The notes below the pieces were generated by a model. It had not been told where the DNA came from, did not search any database, and worked only from the letters and a program-made list of their open reading frames with translations. A stretch of DNA of 64,000 nt from contig JAIOKI010000002.1 of assembly GCA_028335825.1 (NCBI GenBank), forward strand, positions 310,001-374,000. The letters are read 5' to 3'. Source of the stretch: Nosema muscidifuracis (lineage: Eukaryota; Microsporidia; Nosematidae). The translations under genes and the position numbers were made by a program. Below, piece by piece: positions 17,360 to 27,779 of the stretch (its first letter is position 1; every line of letters starts with the position of its first letter).

Positions 17360-19162
17360 TCAAAATTTACTCAAAAAATTTTTAGTATCTTTCAAAGCAT
17401 CTGTAAATTTAGAATTTATAGTTTTCTTCATAAACCAAGGACTAAGTTCATTTTTATATTTTAAATATCGAGAATCTATTAAAAAAATAGAAGCAAAATC
17501 TTTTTTATGTCTTATAGCTCTTCCTATAGTTTGATTAATTTTCTTCATAGCCATCTGTAAATAGAAATCTCTACCAAAATATTTAATTTTTTCTTCTATT
17601 TCATTAGTCAAATTTGGAAATGGAATTCCTAAAATAATCAAAATTCTACATAAATCATCATTAAAATTCATTCCTTCACTCAATCTTCCACCCATTACAG
17701 CAAAAAGTACTGATTTTTCATAAATAATATTTTCTTTGTAATCTTCAAAACTGTGAACATTTTCAAAATAGAAATTATTAGCTGGTATTATTAAATTTCG
17801 TATCATTTCTAAATAATATTTAGAAGGTACAAATATCACAATACCTCCTTTTTCAATATTTTCTAATATTTTTTCTATTATAATTTTTATTCCTTTTTTT
17901 ATAAAATCCGAATCTCTAGTCTTTTCTGTTAACTCAAAATTATTTGAACTAATTTCATTAATTATAAATCCTAAAAAATTAGTAGCAATAGAATCATAAG
18001 AATAATATTCTACTACTCTTTTAGAAAATATTTCTTTAAGATACTTAATAGGTTCCATAGTACCTCCAGCAAATATAACAGATTGACAATCTAAAAATGG
18101 TTCAAAATATAATTTAGAATCTATTGGGAATATCCTTAAAAATTTAGAAGATATTTCAATCTTACAATTTTTATCTGAATTAACTAATAAATTTAGGAAT
18201 TTTATAATTTCGTATATCTTGTTATTCAATAATTTCCCATATGATTCTATTTTTGTTAAAACATTATTTTTTTTTAATGTATCTTCAATATCTAACATAT
18301 TAAAATTTAAAAGATTAGATTCAAACAAGAAAAGATTTACATTAATAATCTTATTTTCATAATCTTTATATTTCATTATATTTTTTAATATCTCGATAAA
18401 TATCAAAATATTTTCTTTGTTTCTTGATTTTGTATTTAAGATTCTGCTATATTTCTCAAATGCTAAAATATATTTCTCTATGTTATCAAAATAAATTATT
18501 TTTGTATTTATGCTATTTACTGCTTCAATAATATTATGAGCTTCATCAACAATTACAATAGAATTCTGTAAATTAATTTTTAAATTATTCCTTGATTCTT
18601 CACTAAATAAAACTGTATAAGGTAAAAATACTAACTCACATTTCTTAAAATATTTTTTTACAAAATAATAAGGACATCCTCCATGTCTTCGTCCTTCTTT
18701 AACTAATTCTTCTATATCAAGTATTCCTTTAGTAAATATATCATTTTTATAAAATTCACATTTTTCTTCTTTAATAAGATCTTTACATTTATTATTTACT
18801 TTGTCAATATTCTCTTTGTTATCAATTTCTTTATTTATGCAGTAAATTTTTCTTGATCCCATAATAACTGAATTTGTTTGTAAATCTAAATTTTTAAATT
18901 CATTTATGCATTGTCTAAGCTGAGAATGAGTTCTAGAACAAAAATATATTTTAGTTTTTGATATGGAACTTCCAAAAATATCTTCTAATAATGGATCATA
19001 ATTTTCATCTTCTGATATATAATCAATTACACTAAGAAGTAATGAAAGAGTTTTTCCTGTACCAGTTGGACTTGAAAATATTCCTATACTTGATTTTTGT
19101 ATAACATTTTTACAGTCTTTGATAAAATTTTTCTGAACTTGGTATAAATCAGGAATTTTCAT
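17360..19162 (-). CDS. CHL1: CHL1/DDX11-type Fe-S DNA helicase
   Basis: A 600-aa XPD-like superfamily 2 helicase. Walker A is SSPTGTGKTLSLLLS near residue 30. YFCSRTHSQLRQ (motif Ia) follows. Four cysteines between about residues 108 and 163 (IYCINK, NKCKDL, EEKCEF, GGCPYY) fit the 4Fe-4S cluster site. Motif II is IVIVDEAHN. VIFAGGTMEP is the CHL1/DDX11 form of a helicase motif, which separates it from Rad3/XPD and RTEL. Motif VI is QTIGRAIRHKKD. Chl1 acts in sister-chromatid cohesion and fork stability. It needs an Fe-S cluster and so depends on the mitosomal pathway. Yeast Chl1 is about 860 aa. Confidence 0.88.
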   Translation of the reverse strand: MKIPDLYQVQKNFIKDCKNVIQKSSIGIFSSPTGTGKTLSLLLSVIDYISEDENYDPLLEDIFGSSISKTKIYFCSRTHSQLRQCINEFKNLDLQTNSVIMGSRKIYCINKEIDNKENIDKVNNKCKDLIKEEKCEFYKNDIFTKGILDIEELVKEGRRHGGCPYYFVKKYFKKCELVFLPYTVLFSEESRNNLKINLQNSIVIVDEAHNIIEAVNSINTKIIYFDNIEKYILAFEKYSRILNTKSRNKENILIFIEILKNIMKYKDYENKIINVNLFLFESNLLNFNMLDIEDTLKKNNVLTKIESYGKLLNNKIYEIIKFLNLLVNSDKNCKIEISSKFLRIFPIDSKLYFEPFLDCQSVIFAGGTMEPIKYLKEIFSKRVVEYYSYDSIATNFLGFIINEISSNNFELTEKTRDSDFIKKGIKIIIEKILENIEKGGIVIFVPSKYYLEMIRNLIIPANNFYFENVHSFEDYKENIIYEKSVLFAVMGGRLSEGMNFNDDLCRILIILGIPFPNLTNEIEEKIKYFGRDFYLQMAMKKINQTIGRAIRHKKDFASIFLIDSRYLKYKNELSPWFMKKTINSKFTDALKDTKNFLSKF

Positions 19163-19233
19163 TCAAGGACGTTAAAAAAAATATTTTTTTTTTAAATTTC
19201 AAGCAAATGCTTGATTAAAAAGATTAAAAAAAA

Positions 19234-19298
19234 TTGAGAATCAGATAAAGTTTTTCATCATCCTCAGCCAGGGATAACTTTAATCATCATTTTCTGAG
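19234..19298 (-). ncRNA. C/D box snoRNA, predicted LSU rRNA 2'-O-methylation guide
   Basis: Read on the minus strand: a short terminal stem (AGAA with TTCT), box C ATGATGA (19284-19290), box D' CTGA (19264-19267), box C' GATGATGA (19256-19263) and box D CTGA (19241-19244). All four boxes are canonical. The 16-nt guide before D' contains AGTTATCCCTG, complementary to CAGGGATAACT, a universally conserved LSU rRNA sequence in domain V. The fifth base from D' pairs with the middle G of GGG, so that G is the predicted target. The C'-D spacer is only about 10 nt and matches no rRNA I can recall. Known yeast snR38 guides a Gm in this region (from memory). Confidence 0.85.
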
Positions 19299-19429
19299 GG
19301 GTATAAATTTTTTTCAATTTATATTTTTTTTAAAAAATAAAAATATTTTTCAAGAACATTAAATTTTATAAATTATCGTTCTGAGATGTTTCATTCTTTA
19401 ATATAAATATAATTCTTAAGAAGTATCTT

Positions 19430-19510
19430 CAATAATGTTATTTTACCCTGCAAGGCTTAAATTGGCTATGCAGCATGGATAAATAGAAATAAAGTTTTCG
19501 GTGACTAAAT
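19430..19510. ncRNA. Candidate structured RNA
   Basis: A GC-richer island between the snoRNA and the first AAA gene. CTGCA (19449-19453) can pair with TGCAG across an AGGCTTAAATTGGCTA loop that itself contains inverted bases. No recognised family boxes. Strand unknown. Confidence 0.3.
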
Positions 19511-19637
19511 AAATATTTTATGATAATTTAAATTAAATTTATTAAAATTTCGCTATAACTTCTTTTTATAGACTTGATATTTATGCTTATTCATTTCCTT
19601 TCATGTTCAGAATAAAAGTATCATCATTTAAATCAGA

Positions 19638-20744
19638 TCATGAAATAGTACTTCTAGCTCTAGCACCATTATCAATTTTATTAGCAAGGTTAAATAACTC
19701 TTCATGAAGATTCTGATAATCCTTTCCAAACTCAAATAAAACTTCAGAGCACAAGTCAGTTATTACAGATTGACTATGATTATTTGCTAATCTAGTAGCT
19801 GTATTAATTAAATGCTGTTTATAATTTTTGCCCTGAGGCCAATCTTTAGTAATAAGCTCTAAAATCTCCTCTACTTCATCACGATTAGGTAAATTAAATG
19901 CTTCTGGTTTTCCCATTCTTCTTTTAAATGCTGGATCTATTTCATGAAATCTATTAGTAGCTCCCATAACAAAAATATTCTTTTTTAAATCATCATTAAT
20001 TCCACTTAGTAAATTTAAAAATTCAGTTTTTGATTTCGTTTGATGTTCACCTGGTGACGAAGTTCTGTGTCCGAAAAACGCATCAATTTCATCTAAAAAT
20101 ATAAAAGTTGCTTTCCAATCTTTGTCATCTCTCGCTTCATCAAAAAGTGCTTTAATTTTTCTTTCTGTTTCACCTTTATACTTGTTTTCTACCATACTTG
20201 GTGTTACAAAATAAGCTCTTACTAGATCTCTATCTGTTTCATATTTTTTACAAAGTTCAGCGTTAAGTCTTTTTACTAAAACTTTAATAAATTGAGTTTT
20301 ACCTGTTCCTGGTGGACCATACAACAAGAAATTCCTTTTGTTAGTTGTCAAACACTCAAATAATTCTTTTTCACTCAGAGTCTCTGTCATACCAATAATT
20401 TTTATCATCTTAGACATTAATTTATCAAAAAGATCTTTTTTTCCATAATATTCATGATTAGCAAATTGACTTGCTGTATAATAATTAAATTCTCTTCCAT
20501 TTTCATTTTTTGGATTGAATAAATTATTAAAATCTATAGAAGCAATGACAAAAAATAAATAAATTGATAAAATGATCAAAAAAAATCCAGTAATTTTAAG
20601 TGCAACATTCAGAAACTTATTCAATTTTGTAAAACTATTTTGCTTAAATAAAGTATCTTTAGTATTATGTGTTACATATACTTTATTGATTATATGATCT
20701 TTCTTGACTTCCAATGTAGTAAAATCTGGTGCTACTTCAATCAT
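19638..20744 (-). CDS. Membrane-anchored AAA ATPase, paralogue A
   Basis: A 368-aa protein. An N-terminal segment of about 45 residues is followed by one membrane helix (VALKITGFFLIILSIYLFFV), a short linker and one AAA module: Walker A GPPGTGKT, pore-region SMVENKYKGETERK, Walker B FIFLDEIDAFFGHR, sensor 1 MGATNRF and arginine fingers FKRRMGK. The architecture (one TM plus one AAA domain, about 360 aa) resembles Msp1/ATAD1, which extract tail-anchored proteins, but the sequence is too divergent to assign. GGGG, not CCC, stands two bases before the ATG. Residues about 79-287 are nearly identical to paralogue B at 23659 while both ends differ. Confidence 0.85.
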   Translation of the reverse strand: MIEVAPDFTTLEVKKDHIINKVYVTHNTKDTLFKQNSFTKLNKFLNVALKITGFFLIILSIYLFFVIASIDFNNLFNPKNENGREFNYYTASQFANHEYYGKKDLFDKLMSKMIKIIGMTETLSEKELFECLTTNKRNFLLYGPPGTGKTQFIKVLVKRLNAELCKKYETDRDLVRAYFVTPSMVENKYKGETERKIKALFDEARDDKDWKATFIFLDEIDAFFGHRTSSPGEHQTKSKTEFLNLLSGINDDLKKNIFVMGATNRFHEIDPAFKRRMGKPEAFNLPNRDEVEEILELITKDWPQGKNYKQHLINTATRLANNHSQSVITDLCSEVLFEFGKDYQNLHEELFNLANKIDNGARARSTIS

Positions 20745-20750
20745 ACCCCT
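20745..20750 (-). promoter_or_regulatory. GGG-type start motif
   Basis: The minus strand reads GGGGT immediately before the ATG of AAA paralogue A. Paralogue B (GGGTCAT before ATG) and the MCM8-like gene (GGGCATAA before ATG) share this GGG form, while most other genes here carry CCC. Both forms are described for microsporidia. Confidence 0.6.
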
Positions 20751-20802
20751 TCTTTTAAATTTTTCTTAAAATATTTTTTTTTAATTTAATTGAATATATT
20801 AG

Positions 20803-21050
20803 CAATAAATAGTTAAAGAAAATCTAGTAGAAAAGTCAAGATTATTTATTTAAATTTGAATAGTTAAAGAAAAGTCAAGATTATTTATTTTTTTAGAATA
20901 GTTAAAGAAAAGTCGAGATTATTTTTTTCATTAGAAATTTTAGTAGAAAATCAAGATTATTAATTTTTTTAGAATAGTTAAAGAAAAATCAAGATTATTT
21001 ATTTTTTTAGAAATTTTAGTAGAAAATCAAGATTATTTTTTTAAATAAAT
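20803..21050. repeat. Degenerate tandem repeat upstream of AAA paralogue A
   Basis: AATAGTTAAAGAAAAGTCAA and GATTATTTATTTTTTTAGAA units alternate with TTTTAGTAGAAAATCAAGATT units at least six times. Confidence 0.85.
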
Positions 21051-23658
21051 AAATTAAAAATATTAATAAAAATAAATAACTGAAACAATCAAAAATCAAT
21101 ATAAATTATTAATTAAATATTTTCTTATATAAAAATATTGGATTTTATATAAGAAAAAATAATCTATAATTTTAATTAGAAGAATAATTTATTTGATCGA
21201 ATACTTCGTTTAATTAATATTTATAAAACAAGAAAATTTAATTATTCTTTATTGAAGTAAAACATGGATCTTTTTTGATAAAGAAATTATTAGATTAGCG
21301 AGGGAAAAATTTATATTTAAATTAAAAATAAAAAGAGCAAACAAACCTCTTAAACTATTAATTTACATAAAAAGATTATTGAATGGGCTGAGAAGAATTT
21401 AAGTTTTTTGATACACTCTATAATAAAAATATATAATTAATTTTCAGCTTGATTTTATTAGTAGCATGAGCTCATTGATGATAGTTCAATTATTTAAATA
21501 CTTAAATAATTTATTACTCTTTATAACTGCATCATAATCTTTCAGAAACGGGACTTTTTAATAAATCAAATACCAATATTAAAGAGAAAAATAATATTCT
21601 AAAAATTGTGAGATTATGAAAAGATAAAATTTAAACATTGAAAATATTACTATGTTTATTTTCTTAAAGTATCCTATTTTTCTTAATTAAATCTGTCAAT
21701 TAGTTCATTTGGTAATTTATCTTGTTCTGACATGCTCCTTAACTTATATTTCTTTAAATAATTTTTAGACTGATCTATAATCTTATAAATCTTCTATTTT
21801 ATATCAGAATTGTTACAAGTAAAATATGCTTACAAAAAAAATCATTTGTCAAATTATTTCACCAACCTACTACTTAATTAATATTTTTCTTATGTTACAG
21901 TTATAGACCCAATATATAATTTTTTAATATGCGAATCGTCTTAGATATTTATATTTTTTATTAAATTCATAGCTTTAATCTAAACTCGAATTAATGTTCT
22001 TTCTAATGTTTGATATTTTAAAATATTAACAATGTAAAGATTATTATTAATTGAGATAAATATCAAAATTATTAAATAATTAAATAAGATCTGTTAAGAA
22101 AATTTGGAATTTTAAAAATTAAAAAACTGCTATATTTTCAATCGATAAGAAATTTTTACTAAATGACTCTTTTATTGGAAAATATTTGGTTATTTAACTA
22201 TTTTAATTCAGTTTTAGTCAAAATATATTCAAAAAAGTTTCGATATCTTCTTTCAATAGAAAAATTATATTCAAACCCAGAATATTTTTCAAGAATACTT
22301 TTTGTAATTTTATCATTTAAGTTTGTAAGAGACACTTGTATTTAACAAATATACAAGCATATTAATAACATTTATATAAAATGCATACATTACTTCGATA
22401 TATGAAAATTATCTTTTGAAATATTTATTATTTGACTTTAATGCTCCAAACTGAAGAAATAAAATCTTTTGAGTTGTTCTATTAGTAGTTTTTTGTTATT
22501 CTTCACTTATAATCATTAAGAAGTTTAAACCTCTAGCTGTTCATCTTAATTCTGGATTTGAATATGCCTCAATATGGTTGTCTAAGCCGATCTCATTTCT
22601 TTATTATTTATGGAAGTTTATAACTTCTTCATTTTAAATTATCATATTATATTTATATAATGATTTACCAGCAGGTCATACTTATGCTTTTACTTCTCCA
22701 TTCTTAGATATTATATGTATTCAAAATTAATATTTTCTTCTTTTATCTACTACGAAAATAACAGGATTGTTATTTTTAATTTAATTTCACTTTGGATTCT
22801 AAATTATATAAAATGAAATATAATATTTATTCATTTATATTCTCTAATAATAAAAGTACATTCGCATTCTAAGTAAGGAAAATATTGGATATGTATTTAA
22901 AGGTGTTTCTAACAATATTATTTCATTATCTTAAATTTCTAATTTTATTCTCTAACATGTTTATTGCTTTATTAACAGAATAAACATTTAAATAGTATAA
23001 TTTAACTTGGAAAAAATAATTTTTAGTTTTAATTGATGAAAGTATAAATAAAACGAGAATCATAAAGAAGATTCAAAGTTGTTAATGTAAAAATATTCAT
23101 CAAAAGAGATGTTAATATTTTATTTAATTTTTTTTATTATGAATCATAGCTTTTAATATCTTTCTAATGAACAAAGAATCGTTATAATTTTACAAGTTTG
23201 TAAATATTAGGATAAATATTATAGAAGAAGATTTGAGAGTGTTATATGAACTATTCTTATTGTAAGTGTAACTAAAGAGGTGATTAATATTCTTTAATTA
23301 ATTATTTTAAATAAAAATAAAATATAACCAAACCAGAATTTACATTTATATTTAGAATAGTGAATCTTAAACAAATATAAAATAATTTTAGAGTTTAATT
23401 AAAAAAATATAAAAAAATACCAGTATTAAATAAATCTGATAAAAGGAATTCTATTGCATTAAAATGAATGTATGATAATTTTGTAATTTAAAAAGTTAAA
23501 ATTAAAAATCAATTTCTGAATTTTTATTAACTATTTAAATTTCTCTATATTTAAGTAATAATAACTCCATTATAAGAAAATTAAACCAAATATTAATAAT
23601 ATATTATAGAAAAAAAAATAATAAAGATACTCATTAAATATATTTACAATGTTTAATT
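21051..23658. other. Gene-poor stretch between AAA paralogues A and B
   Basis: About 2.6 kb with no open frame above 60 codons, unusual for this otherwise dense window. Around 22440-22790 the composition is slightly richer in GC and frames are interrupted, which would suit a decayed gene or DNA transposon, but no domain can be read with confidence. No terminal repeats were recognised. Confidence 0.5.
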
Positions 23659-24771
23659 TTAATTATATTTGGAATTTTTGTTTTTTTTTTCATTAGATAT
23701 GGTCGAATCGTTAACATAAGCTTGAGCGGATTCCTTGAGTTTTTGATAAATCTTCTTATTTCTTATACCATAAGTAAATATAACGTCGGAGCACAAGTCA
23801 GTAACTTCAGATTGACTATAATTATCTTGTAAAACATCAGCCACAAATTCGATACATTCTTCATAATCATTGCTTTTATACCAAGATTTAGTAATGCTCT
23901 TCAACATTTCAATTATTTCTTCATGATTAGGTAAATTAAATGCTTCTGGTTTTCCCATTCTTCTTTTAAATGCTGGATCTATTTCATGAAATCTATTAGT
24001 AGCTCCCATAACAAAAATATTCTTTTTTAAATCATCATTAATTCCACTTAGTAAATTTAAAAATTCAGTTTTTGATTTCGTTTGATGTTCATCTAAGCTT
24101 GACGTTCTATGTCCAAAAAATGCATCAATTTCATCTAAAAATATAAAAGTCGCTTTCCAATCTTTATCATCTCTTGCTTCATCAAAAAGTGCTTTAATTT
24201 TTCTTTCTGTTTCACCTTTATACTTATCTTCTACCATACTTGGTGTTACAAAATAAGCTCTTACCAAATCTTTTTTCGTTTTATATTTTTTACAAAGTTC
24301 AGCGTTAAGTCTTTTTACTAAAACTTTAATAAATTGAGTTTTACCTGTTCCTGGTGGACCATACAACAAGAAATTCCTTTTGTTAGTTGTCAAACATTCA
24401 AATAATTCTTTTTCACTCAGAGTCTCAGTCATACCAATAATTTTTATCATCTTAGACATTAATTTATCAAAAAGATCTTTTTTTCCATAATACTCATGAT
24501 TGGCAAATTGACTTGCTGTATAATAATTAAATTCTCTTCCATTTTCATTTCTTGAATGAAATAAATTATAAAAATCTATAGAAGCAATCTGATAAATATA
24601 ATAAAGCGTTGTTAATATCCATAAGAGACTTGCCAATTTAAGTATTATATTTAAATAAACATTATATTTTGTAGATCTTGTTTCTTCAGTACCGTTTGTT
24701 ACATATACTTTATTTATTATATGATCTTTCTTGAATTCTAATGTAGAATGATCGGGTATTATTTCATGCAT
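23659..24771 (-). CDS. Membrane-anchored AAA ATPase, paralogue B
   Basis: A 370-aa protein with the same plan as paralogue A: an N-terminal LEFKKDHIINKVYVT motif, one membrane helix (about residues 42-66) and one AAA module with GPPGTGKT, FIFLDEID, GATNRF and RRMGK. From NGREFNYY to EAFNLPN only about seven residues differ from A. Before and after that block the sequences diverge strongly, including the membrane helix and the last 85 residues, where only SQS.VTDLCS is kept. GGG precedes the ATG. The substrate is unknown; recent gene conversion with A is inferred. Confidence 0.85.
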   Translation of the reverse strand: MHEIIPDHSTLEFKKDHIINKVYVTNGTEETRSTKYNVYLNIILKLASLLWILTTLYYIYQIASIDFYNLFHSRNENGREFNYYTASQFANHEYYGKKDLFDKLMSKMIKIIGMTETLSEKELFECLTTNKRNFLLYGPPGTGKTQFIKVLVKRLNAELCKKYKTKKDLVRAYFVTPSMVEDKYKGETERKIKALFDEARDDKDWKATFIFLDEIDAFFGHRTSSLDEHQTKSKTEFLNLLSGINDDLKKNIFVMGATNRFHEIDPAFKRRMGKPEAFNLPNHEEIIEMLKSITKSWYKSNDYEECIEFVADVLQDNYSQSEVTDLCSDVIFTYGIRNKKIYQKLKESAQAYVNDSTISNEKKNKNSKYN

Positions 24772-26429
24772 ATGACCCTTAAATTATTCTAATTATTTAA
24801 ATGATCATTTTTTAATTGTTAAAATATTAAGTTTGTTTACTATAACAACAAACAAAAGTATAAATAAGTGTTATTTAGGATACTAAAAAAAAACTATTAT
24901 AAAATCTAAAAGTTTATAAGAAATATTAAAAAACATTTTAATTAAGTTCATTATAAATGATTTGAATTTTTAATATTAAACTATTTTAAAATCATCAATT
25001 TTACTAAAGAACTTTTAATTAATTTTTTTAAAATTTTAATTGTTAAATAAATTTATCAATAATATTTCATTATCATTTTTTTCACAAGAAAAGGTAAAAA
25101 ATCTTTTTTATCTAAAATTTCGTATTTAAATATTTAATTACTTCTATAGATAATATTTAGACTCTTGCTATAAGCATAGTGAATATGCTTCTATTAAAAA
25201 AGCCTTCTAAAATTTTGAGTGTCAATAATTGTTGATTTTTCTGTCTTTTTTCACAAGTTAATATTTTATATTTTTCTATACATCAGAAAAGACTTGTTTT
25301 AATGCCAAATCAAGAGTATTCTTAAATAATCGATCTTTTATTATAATTTTGTAGCAGTACATTAATTAGAAACAATCATTTTTTATTTTACTAACCAACT
25401 ATAAATACATAATCAATCTTTCTATGTGTTATCAAATATAAATAGAAGAAATTTATTAACAATAAAGCATTTAAATTTGATAATGAATTTAGAAATATAA
25501 TATTTAACTATATTTTTGATAAATACACTAATAAAATTATTTTTTTCCCCCAACAATTCTATTCGTTATTTTTATTAATAAAAATTTACTGATATTTTAT
25601 GAATAAATAAAATCTAAACTTCCTTAAAGACACCTCATTAATGTAATATCTAATAGATAAGCGTAATAACTGATGAATAAAAAATAAATAATATCTTTAA
25701 ACTTAAAATACCAACATACTAATAAATTAATAACTAGTATATTCTCTATTATAAAAAAATTAAATAAAATGCCATTTATCGTATTAACTTTACTTATTTG
25801 ATGGTTAATTTTTATTTATTATAAGTAGACTTGACATACATGACAATATTTATAACGTTTTTTATTTATATGACTAATTTAAAAAACTATTGACATCATA
25901 AATATATTTTTATAGTATTAAATTAACTTTTACTATCTCAAACAAGAATAATTATGTATAAATCAATTTAAATGTTTAATTTAGAATTCTAAGAGGAGCA
26001 TGCTTAACAATGTAAAGTATAGAAACTAATTGTGAAGCTATCTGAAGTCAATTATCAAGAAAATAAAAAAATGTAACTATTATTTATACACACTCAGATT
26101 ATTATATCTACTTTTTAATAGTATATTTTAACTTAAAAAAAAATTAATAATGATAAAAGTATTAAATAATTTTAATTAAGTATGTATTTTAATATTTTTT
26201 GTTCCTATTAATTAATCTTAGTGGTCTTAACTGTAATTCAATAAGCTTTGGTTTTTAATTTTTTGTAATTTATTACTTCTCCTTTTTTAATGAAATTCTT
26301 CATTCAAGCTTTCTAATATCATCTTTAATATTCTATTATAATTTGCTCAGCTTATATTCAATGAAAAAATACAGATTTTTTATAGATAAATACAAAGACT
26401 AAAATTATTAAACTATAAAAATTAATTTA
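24772..26429. other. Gene-poor stretch between AAA genes B and C
   Basis: About 1.66 kb of AT-rich DNA without a frame I can support, without a clear tandem repeat and without recognisable AAA remnants. A slightly GC-richer patch near 25985-26055 has no boxes or stems that I can interpret. Confidence 0.5.
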
Positions 26430-27779
26430 TTATTTATCTTCGTCTTTCTTATCAAAAATAGCATTATAATAAAGATGTTCTTTCAATGAAGGAGGCAAAA
26501 TATATTTGCAATTTTCTTCTCCATTATTATTCATAACAAAATTATCAAATTCTGTTTGTAGATTTATATAACATGCTTCATCATTAATATCACATATTAA
26601 AGATACTTTAGAAATTAATTCTATAATCTCAGAATGTGAGAATCCATTCATACTATGATTATTTGATATATTACGTAATATACTTTCTCTATTGCATGAC
26701 TTTATCCATTTCTTTGTATGTTTGTTCAGAAGAATATAAAATTCATCAACTGATGGTTTACCAAACATAAATTTATTAGCAAATCGTCTTAAAAAAGCTT
26801 TGTCAAGAGATTTGAGACGATTCGTCGCACCAAAAAGGAACAATTTAGATTCTAATTTGTCTAAACCACCACCTATAAGATTTAAAAGCTCGGTCTGTTT
26901 TTTAATTTCATGACCATGCAGTGACTTATCTCTGTTACCAAAAAATGCATCCATCTCATCAAAAAATATGATTACAGCTTCCATATCTTTAGATTTGGTA
27001 GCATAGCTAAATATTTTTTGAATAATTTTTTCTGATTCACCTACATATTTATCTTCAATAATACTTGGTGACAGAAATAATACAGAAACAATAGATTTCT
27101 TGTTTTTTATCTTTTCATAAACCTTCATCATGTTCATTTGTTTAAATTTAGAATTTCCGATTTCCGTTTTAAATTTATTCATTTTTAAATTAATATCTAA
27201 TAAAAAAACCATTTTTTTAATGAAATGGGTCTTTCCTGTGCCAGGTGGTCCTTTAAACAAGAAATTCTTCTGTGTCGAGTTTAATTTCTTAGATAATTGT
27301 TTTTCTTCTGAATTATTAATTTCATAAATTATTTTAGTTATGTACGATACAATGTAATCAAGAAGATCTTCTTTAGTGTAATATTCAGCATTCTCAAATT
27401 CATTAGCAAGTCTAAAATCAAATTCTTTATAATCTTTATCATCAATATTGTTTCGTAAATTTATATTATATAACATATATCTTATATAAAATATTAAAAA
27501 TGTTATCATAACAGATAGAGTTACAATTTTTAATAAAATTTGTATTACAGAAGTCTTATTTGATTCTTTTTTGTTTTCTTTCTGTTTATATTTAGTTTGT
27601 ATTTTGTCGTGAACAAGAGTAGATAAATTATCTAAATCAGCACTTGATAAAAAAAGACGTTTAGTTGGTTGTTGTTCTGTATCTACTAAACTTGTTACAT
27701 TTTCTTCTATTGATACTTTTTGATCATTTAAAGTATCAATATTTAAATCATTTGATATTTCATTAATTTTACTGGACAT
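26430..27779 (-). CDS. Membrane-anchored AAA ATPase, divergent paralogue C
   Basis: A 449-aa protein with a longer polar N-terminus of about 80 residues, one membrane helix (ILLKIVTLSVMITFLIFYIRY), then a linker with FDFRLANEFENAEYYTKEDL that parallels FNYYTASQFANHEYYGKKDL of A and B. The AAA module has GPPGTGKTHFIKK, SPSIIEDKYVGESEK, IIFFDEMDAFFGNR, GATNRL and FLRRFANKF. The insertion between Walker A and the pore loop is longer than in A and B. CCC lies 11 bases before the ATG, unlike A and B. It is an older member of the same local family; function unknown. Confidence 0.85.
   Translation of the reverse strand: MSSKINEISNDLNIDTLNDQKVSIEENVTSLVDTEQQPTKRLFLSSADLDNLSTLVHDKIQTKYKQKENKKESNKTSVIQILLKIVTLSVMITFLIFYIRYMLYNINLRNNIDDKDYKEFDFRLANEFENAEYYTKEDLLDYIVSYITKIIYEINNSEEKQLSKKLNSTQKNFLFKGPPGTGKTHFIKKMVFLLDINLKMNKFKTEIGNSKFKQMNMMKVYEKIKNKKSIVSVLFLSPSIIEDKYVGESEKIIQKIFSYATKSKDMEAVIIFFDEMDAFFGNRDKSLHGHEIKKQTELLNLIGGGLDKLESKLFLFGATNRLKSLDKAFLRRFANKFMFGKPSVDEFYILLNKHTKKWIKSCNRESILRNISNNHSMNGFSHSEIIELISKVSLICDINDEACYINLQTEFDNFVMNNNGEENCKYILPPSLKEHLYYNAIFDKKDEDK

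Noticed and set aside
22163-22345. A 60-codon frame in the AAA gene-poor stretch
   Set aside because: Short, no start motif, no recognisable domain.
22440-22790. Possible decayed transposase or integrase coding sequence
   Set aside because: Slightly higher GC and broken frames, but no catalytic motif or terminal repeats could be read, so no family is claimed.
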